A stretch of 64,000 bases of DNA, taken from positions 28,207,841-28,271,840 of the forward strand of contig CM068583.1 in assembly GCA_035048485.1 (NCBI GenBank), given 5' to 3'. The notes below the pieces were generated by a model. The model was not told the origin of the DNA. It saw only the letters and a list, made by a program, of their open reading frames with translations, and searched no databases. Of this stretch, positions 58,993-64,000 are shown piece by piece; positions within the stretch are counted from its first letter, which is position 1; each line of letters opens with the position of its first letter. The stretch comes from Pteria penguin. Taxonomy: Eukaryota; Mollusca; Bivalvia; Pterioida; Pteriidae. The translations under genes and the position numbers were made by a program.

Positions 58993-59907
58993 TGTTCAAC
59001 AAACCACGCAATTTCATGCGTTTTAATTTAGCGCGTCTTGTATTCAATTCGATTGTATGGCGTCTGGATTTTTTTTTTCATGAATATATATATTCGAAAG
59101 GCCGAAGTAAATGATTTTGTGGTATTAGTTTTTACTGGAAATGCTCTATTTCCAGCAAAATGATCGCACAATTTCTGGTCACGTGACAGCGCTCCGCCAG
59201 TGGACACAGGAATGAAAATAGATTGTATAACTGATTACTTATCATTCTCAGACTTCTTTATAATGTTAAAAAAGCACGATTTTCACAACAACAAATTCGA
59301 ATCACAACACGATATTAAAACGTTTTCACAAAGTCTTCCAGAATGATACACATAATCTCATGACTTACAAGTTGAGTAAAACCCAATGCCGTCACAAAAT
59401 CAACGAATGTCGCATTTGACTTAAAATTTACTAGGGGAACTTGAAGTGACAAACCGGCTTACAAAATATGACCAAATTTGACTAATTCCTCTCAGTACTA
59501 CAAGCTACAACTCATGAAAGCATGAAGATACAGTCATATGAATAATGTAATTTTTAACAGATCTGATCTAAACAGTCATTTATTCATCAAAAAAACCCCA
59601 CTCCCGTTATGACTGATGAGATTAACCCATATTAGCGTATGTCCACTTATACCGCCATTTTGTTTTGGACTCGCGGGAAATCCGCTAGGGGGCGCGGAAT
59701 TGGAAAGTGGCTAATTATCGGTGGGAATCACTTTTTAACGTTGAAAATCGACTCTCAATCCGTTGAAAAATGACCCTTTTTCACTTTTTATGTACGTTAC
59801 ACAGGCAAACCATACGCAGGTGTACTTTTGATGGTAAAGAGGTAAAAGATGTCTTTGGGCGTCAAGATCCTTGTCGCGGATAGACTCAGCACGTAAAAGA
59901 GTTATGA

Positions 59908-59908
59908 G

Positions 59909-59985
<77 letters not shown>

Positions 59986-60111
59986 CACAAAAAAGGAAAT
60001 TGTAACAACATTCACTATACATAAGTATCGGATCAACCTCAATGAGGGTTAATGCAGATCCCTCGAGAAAAAGGGGTCAATATAAAAGCACAGGTAAGCG
60101 ATAACGATATA

Positions 60112-60200
<89 letters not shown>
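59908..60200 (+). repeat. Two (AT)n microsatellites
   Basis: (AT)n at about 59911-59981 and again at about 60107-60200, separated by about 125 bp of non-repetitive DNA. Confidence 0.97.
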
Positions 60201-60201
<1 letters not shown>

Positions 60202-60501
60202 CTGAATTTGTGATAATAATACTGCCTTATAATTCATGAAGGGTCGCAAAAATGGATTCAGCTGTGTGACAAATACTTCCACATAAATTAATTCCACAAA
60301 GGTTAGATACCGTCAAATGTAAAAACTTGTCATCAAAGTGTCATTGTGAATGGTTTAATACCCAATCTTGATAAATGCTGAATGTGATGAAGAAGAAATG
60401 CTTATATTTTCATAACTTTACGGATCATTTTATTCTACATTCCAGTGTCTAAATCCAAGAAATAGCTTCTGGTGCCCTTTAATTAAAAAAAAATCCCAAG
60501 A

Positions 60502-60521
60502 GGGGGGGGGGGGGGGGGGGG
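60502..60521 (+). repeat. G20 homopolymer
   Basis: Twenty consecutive G, capable of forming a G-quadruplex. Likely prone to length error. Confidence 0.95.
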
Positions 60522-60718
60522 CTGGAGACATGCCCCGCAGGATCCCCTATTATACGGCCCTTGCATAGAAATGTCGCTTCCAATTTTAAAGCATACACAT
60601 TTTATTAAGTCTAGCTACGCAACTTAATATCAAGCAAGAGAGTCCTGTGTTAAAATACTTTGATTATCAATGGCTTCTGTCTTATATATTCAAGTTACAA
60701 CTTATACTATCTTCAAAT

Positions 60719-60900
60719 TAGGTGATAGCAAAGTCCTAATTCAAACTTGCTATCTTCTAAATAGGAGCGATTTATATCTCCTTATTCAGTGATAACTTAG
60801 TCCTAATTAGGACTTATTATCTCCTAATTAGATGATAGCTTAATCCTAATTAGGACTTACTATTTACTATTTAGGTGTTAGTATCTCCTCATTTGGGGAT
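60719..60900 (+). repeat. Tandem palindromic block (AGTCCTAATTAGGACT type)
   Basis: Several diverged copies of a roughly 50-bp unit in which AGTCCTAATTAGGACT alternates with TATCTCCTAATTAG and GATAGC. The core is self-complementary, so hairpins are likely. Confidence 0.7.
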
Positions 60901-61054
60901 AAAAAAAAATTCAGACCGTGGTATGAGGACGCTTCCGTACATTGGTGCCTCTTTGCGGGATGTAGGCTGAGTCTGGCCTCTTGTTTTTTCTTCAGACGTC
61001 AGATAATATCAACATTCAAGTTTTGACCGTCGTACTATTGAACCGTTGGACTTT

Positions 61055-61285
61055 TGGACTGTCGGACTACCGGACCGTCGGATTATCGGACCGTCGAAAT
61101 GTAGGTGTAACGGACCGTCGGAATATCGGACCGTCGGACTATTGGACCGTCGGACTATTGGACCGTCGGACTATTGGACCGTCGGAATATAGGTGTAACG
61201 GACCGTCGGACTATCGGACCGTCGGACTATTGGATCGTCGGACTATCGGACCGTCGGACTATCGGAGCGTCGGAATATAGGAGTG
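61055..61285 (-). repeat. 16-bp tandem array, right arm (inverted)
   Basis: About 14 copies of GGACCGTCGGACTATC-type monomers, interrupted three times by a variant ending ATAGGTGTAAC that resembles the element terminus itself. An open frame through it (60981-61280) is a repeat artefact. Confidence 0.88.
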
Positions 61286-61352
61286 TAACCTAAAAATAAC
61301 CAATTCCTGGTTACTCACTTGATACTGGAGTTGCGCAAAGCAGTCAGTAACG

Positions 61353-61575
61353 TGCTTCTTCTTTTGTCAGAGAGCTTGAGACGGAGAGGTTCCGGGTTCG
61401 AGCCCCACTGGTACCTCAGTCATTGGAATAAGATATCAGATATTCCGGCAGATGTCAGCACGTAACATATGCCTCGCTTTTCCTACATGTAGTTGTTCAG
61501 TTGTGATATACATCAAGCAGATGCCATGACCATATTTGAAAATAATCTTGTAAACTAAGTACTAAACGAAAAATC
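61353..61575 (+). mobile_element. Degraded SINE
   Basis: B-box-like GGTTCGAGCCC at about 61397, and a 3' part with CATCAAGCAGATGCCATGAC that matches the SINEs at 57108 and 58882. The middle and tail are strongly diverged. Confidence 0.6.
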
Positions 61576-61791
61576 ATTTTACACTGATCTTATTAAACAT
61601 TGATATGCTACCTTGCACACAATGTACATTAAAATGATTAAATCAGAGTAAATTACACATACAACATTTAAATTGCTGCTTTTTATCTAAATGAGGCCAA
61701 AAATTGCCAGGATTTACTATATGATTAATTATACGGACACACACACATACGCACACACACATATATATGTATGTACGTATGTATTTTAAAG

Positions 61792-61935
61792 GTGCATTTC
61801 TAGAGAACATATTATTGGTTGGTGCTCGTAGAGGATACAGTATCTTGTACAAGGAGTTCATGTCGTCATACAATGCCTCAGCCACAGAAGTTGCTTTGAC
61901 CATGACCATCCAAACTGTCGTCATTAGTATAGCCT
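61792..61935 (+). CDS. Gene C exon 2 (helix 1-2)
   Basis: 144 bp, acceptor TTTTAAAG, donor GTATGT, same length and phase as exon 2 of genes A and B. It encodes GAFLENILLVGARRGYS and KEFMSSYNASATEVALTMTI. The acceptor is preceded by an (AC)n/(AT)n/(GTAT)n tract (61737-61785) in place of a normal pyrimidine-rich stretch; it may still function because the last bases match the paralogues. Confidence 0.9.
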
Positions 61936-62483
61936 GTATGTATAAATTAGATGCTAAGGAAAGTACCTATGCATTCCATCATGAATACCGCTCTCCTGCA
62001 CAGTTCTCCTTAGATGGTTTTAACTCTTCCTGAAGTCAAGATAGTAATAGCAGTGTCTGAGCTCTCGATCTGCCCATTTTGGGATAGAATATCGGGCTCC
62101 ATTCTTTACGCAAAATAGTGTCTTTTTTCCAAATTTCCTTTTAATTTTTCCTAAATTTGTCAAGAGAAAAATTCAGATTCAAATAAAGAAAGCATTCTCA
62201 GTTTAAGACAGATTTAGAATTGAGATTTTATTAATCGATTGATCAACATTTATATACCGTTCGGAGATGTATTTATCTAAATTTTGCGTTATACTTTTAC
62301 AAGTAAGCATTTTGATGACCCTGATTTACATTTGTTTTTGCAGTTTCGTTTGTTTGTTTTTCCAGTTTTGGTATTGACGTGGATCAATTATTTTATTTAA
62401 GCGGTTATGTTCCCATTTCACAATGTATGTTTTATATGTTTTGATTTATTTTGATATAAATTATATCTAATTTAAGAATTATC

Positions 62484-62484
<1 letters not shown>

Positions 62485-62519
<35 letters not shown>
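62485..62519 (+). repeat. C35 homopolymer
   Basis: Thirty-five consecutive C. It is directly upstream of the 218-bp duplication. Confidence 0.95.
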
Positions 62520-62521
<2 letters not shown>

Positions 62522-62540
62522 GAAAATGAAAAAATAAATT

Positions 62541-62960
62541 GCTGAAAAAGATCTACAGATCGACCGCACGATCTGCTGCACGTAGAATTTGGCTTTTGGT
62601 AACCAAAATGTCGCACAATTCAAATCATTATCGGAAAAACCTATATCCAGAAAACCTTTATCCAGATCAGTGTCGGATCCAGGATTTCTAAAAAAGGGGG
62701 CCCCACATGTGCATTAGTAAAACTATTCTGCCATTTAAAAAAAATGAAAAAACAAGTTGCTGAAAAAGATCTACAGATCGACCGCACGATCTGCTGCATG
62801 TAGAATTTGGTTTTTGGTAACCAAAATGTCGCACAATTCAAATCATTATCGGAAAAACCTATATCCAGAAAACCTATATCCAGATCAGTGTCGGATCCAG
62901 GATTTCTAAAAAAGGGGGGCCCACATGTGTATTAGTCAAACTATTCTGCCATTTTTGGTG
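62541..62960 (+). repeat. 218-bp direct tandem duplication
   Basis: Segments starting GCTGAAAAAGATCTACAGAT at 62541 and 62759 are nearly identical for about 200 bp, including GGATCCAGGATTTCTAAAAA followed by a G run. Only a few single-base differences separate them, so the duplication is recent. Confidence 0.9.
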
Positions 62961-63388
62961 CCAACTCTGGATTTTTACTAGTAAATATATGACGAAAAAG
63001 TTTAATACAAGACACATTAGAGGACATAGTGAGATCTGTTTCTGTTGGTAGGCAGTCTCCAAGTGTATCACCAGACAAAACGTTAGTACTTCTGTATTTG
63101 CACAAAATTTTACTGGGATAAATGTTTGTTTAAACTGAAAGACTACGTCAAGCATGCCTTTGGAGGTTTGGACCTTCTTTGTTAGGTCAGTTAAGTAAAA
63201 GGACTACCGTAAAAGTATTTCGACTGCCGCAAGCTCCAGATGCACATTTCAACAAATTATGTGATGCTAAATTTCGAGCACAACATTTCTATTCTTTAGC
63301 GACTTGCATTGACCCACGGTTGATCCGACATTTTTGAATAGTGAACGTTGTTGCTATATTTCCTACTTGTGCTTTTATATATATATAT

Positions 63389-63669
63389 TAGGGTTGTCAA
63401 CGAGTACCCGGGTAACCGGTTAACCGTCGAAAGAACCGAGTATCGGTTAGTAAATTTAATACTCGGGTACTCGGTAAAAAATGAATTAAAAGAAAAATAG
63501 ATTGAAACTGTTATCCCGCTCCGTTTGATTGTTTGTTTGTCTTGTTTTTGTTGCGCAACGGAACACTTTCCTCTGTGAATGTTTTGACAATCAAACAATA
63601 CACCGTCAGGTATTCCTTCAACCGCCACGGGCAAGCAATATATATATTATATATATATATATATTATAT

Positions 63670-63730
<61 letters not shown>

Positions 63731-63993
63731 GTTGTAAATACAGTTGGTGTTATTTTGGAAAACAAAAATGCCGCCTCAAATGTCAAAGGCTTGAAATTAC
63801 TTCAAACGGACAGCTGATAGTAGTAGGGGGCCATGTGATAGACATCGGTTTATCATTATGAAGTTTATGATTTGATGGGGCCCCTTGCTGCGTACACATT
63901 TAATCAATGTCTATTGATACGAGTAACCGAGTACTCGATCGGAAAAAGTACCGATTAACCGGTTATTGAAAAACGTCCGATTTGACAACCCTA
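63389..63993. mobile_element. hAT-like MITE
   Basis: About 600 bp with inverted ends TAGGGTTGTCAA (left) and TTTGACAACCCTA (right). Subterminal GTACCCGGGTAACCGG and AACCGGTTA motifs recur in opposite orientation. No transposase frame. The TAGGGTTGYCAA terminus is typical of hAT-type elements. The expected 8-bp target duplication lies in AT repeats (left) and at the window edge (right) and cannot be confirmed. Confidence 0.65.
63641..63728 (+). repeat. (AT)n microsatellite inside the MITE
   Basis: About 85 bp of AT/TA dinucleotides with a few phase switches. Confidence 0.95.
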
Positions 63994-64000
63994 ATAAATA

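Larger units (their letters stand above)
58371..61301. mobile_element. Foldback-like element with inverted 16-bp satellite arrays
   Basis: The left end reads GGTTAAAAATAGGTAAC; the right end, on the minus strand, reads GGTTATTTTTAGGTTAC. Just inside are tandem arrays of one 16-bp motif in opposite orientation: GATAGTCCGACGGTCC at 58382-58466 and its reverse complement at about 61055-61285. Long inverted terminal regions built of tandem repeats are the mark of foldback-type DNA elements. The interior holds a truncated SINE, two (AT)n runs, a 20-G run and a palindromic tandem block, and no coding frame. No target duplication was resolved, so the exact ends are inferred from the inverted termini. 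Confidence 0.6.
57874..61791. other. Gene C intron 1
   Basis: 3918-bp GT-AG intron, much longer than the 0.5-1.5 kb first introns of the paralogues. The excess is explained by a 2.9-kb foldback-like element (58371-61301) and a degraded SINE (about 61353-61575). Confidence 0.8.
61936..64000. other. Start of gene C intron 2
   Basis: The intron opens with GTATGT and runs off the window. It contains a C35 run, a 218-bp direct duplication and a hAT-like MITE. No exon 3 homologue (the TRCCSTRVYVMLGG segment) is visible before the window ends. Confidence 0.75.

Noticed and set aside
60981..61280. A 99-codon frame in the right satellite arm
   Set aside because: It follows the 16-bp repeat, and the apparent protein repeat is a by-product of it.

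Overview
The window is animal genomic DNA. It is AT-rich, its genes have introns, and transposable elements and microsatellites are dense. tRNA-derived SINEs with ATCA/ACCA-type tails, a Mag/Steamer-like Ty3/gypsy element with a tRNA-Leu-type primer site, and a Helitron/Helentron-like non-autonomous family together suggest a lophotrochozoan, most likely a bivalve mollusc. That assignment is inference.

The real protein-coding genes are three tandem, same-strand paralogues of the monocarboxylate transporter family (SLC16/MCT, major facilitator superfamily). Gene A (1547-7833) and gene B (18039-25471) each have five coding exons with GT-AG borders, every intron in phase 1, and uninterrupted predicted proteins of about 570 and 567 aa. 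Gene C starts at 57750; only its first two coding exons (57750-57873 and 61792-61935) are inside the window.

Layout: 1-7.8 kb gene A. 7.8-18 kb intergenic DNA with a degraded Penelope-like reverse transcriptase fragment and a complete minus-strand Ty3/gypsy element (10579-15464). That element has identical 134-bp LTRs, a GGTAA target duplication, two coding lesions and a SINE nested directly after the pol stop. 18-25.5 kb gene B, with old repeats in its third intron. 25.5-28 kb intergenic microsatellites. 28-55.9 kb a head-to-tail array of ten units of about 2.1-3.6 kb. Every unit ends in the same hairpin followed by CTAG, and units are joined through (TTA)n, with or without a short palindromic header. 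These are hallmarks of non-autonomous Helitrons/Helentrons, here concatenated like a satellite. One unit is a chimera carrying paired TGACGTCA palindromes, and another carries a nested TIR element. 56.3-57 kb a minisatellite of 32/33-bp monomers. 57.1-57.4 kb a SINE with a 12-bp target duplication. 57.7-62 kb the start of gene C, whose first intron holds a 2.9-kb foldback-like element with inverted arrays of a 16-bp satellite. 62-64 kb intron DNA with a C35 run, a 218-bp duplication and a hAT-like MITE at the edge.

The host genes form a local transporter family expansion. The rest is a record of mobile-element insertion and tandem amplification, and the Helitron-like array separates genes B and C by about 32 kb. 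All identities rest on reading motifs by eye; no database search was run.
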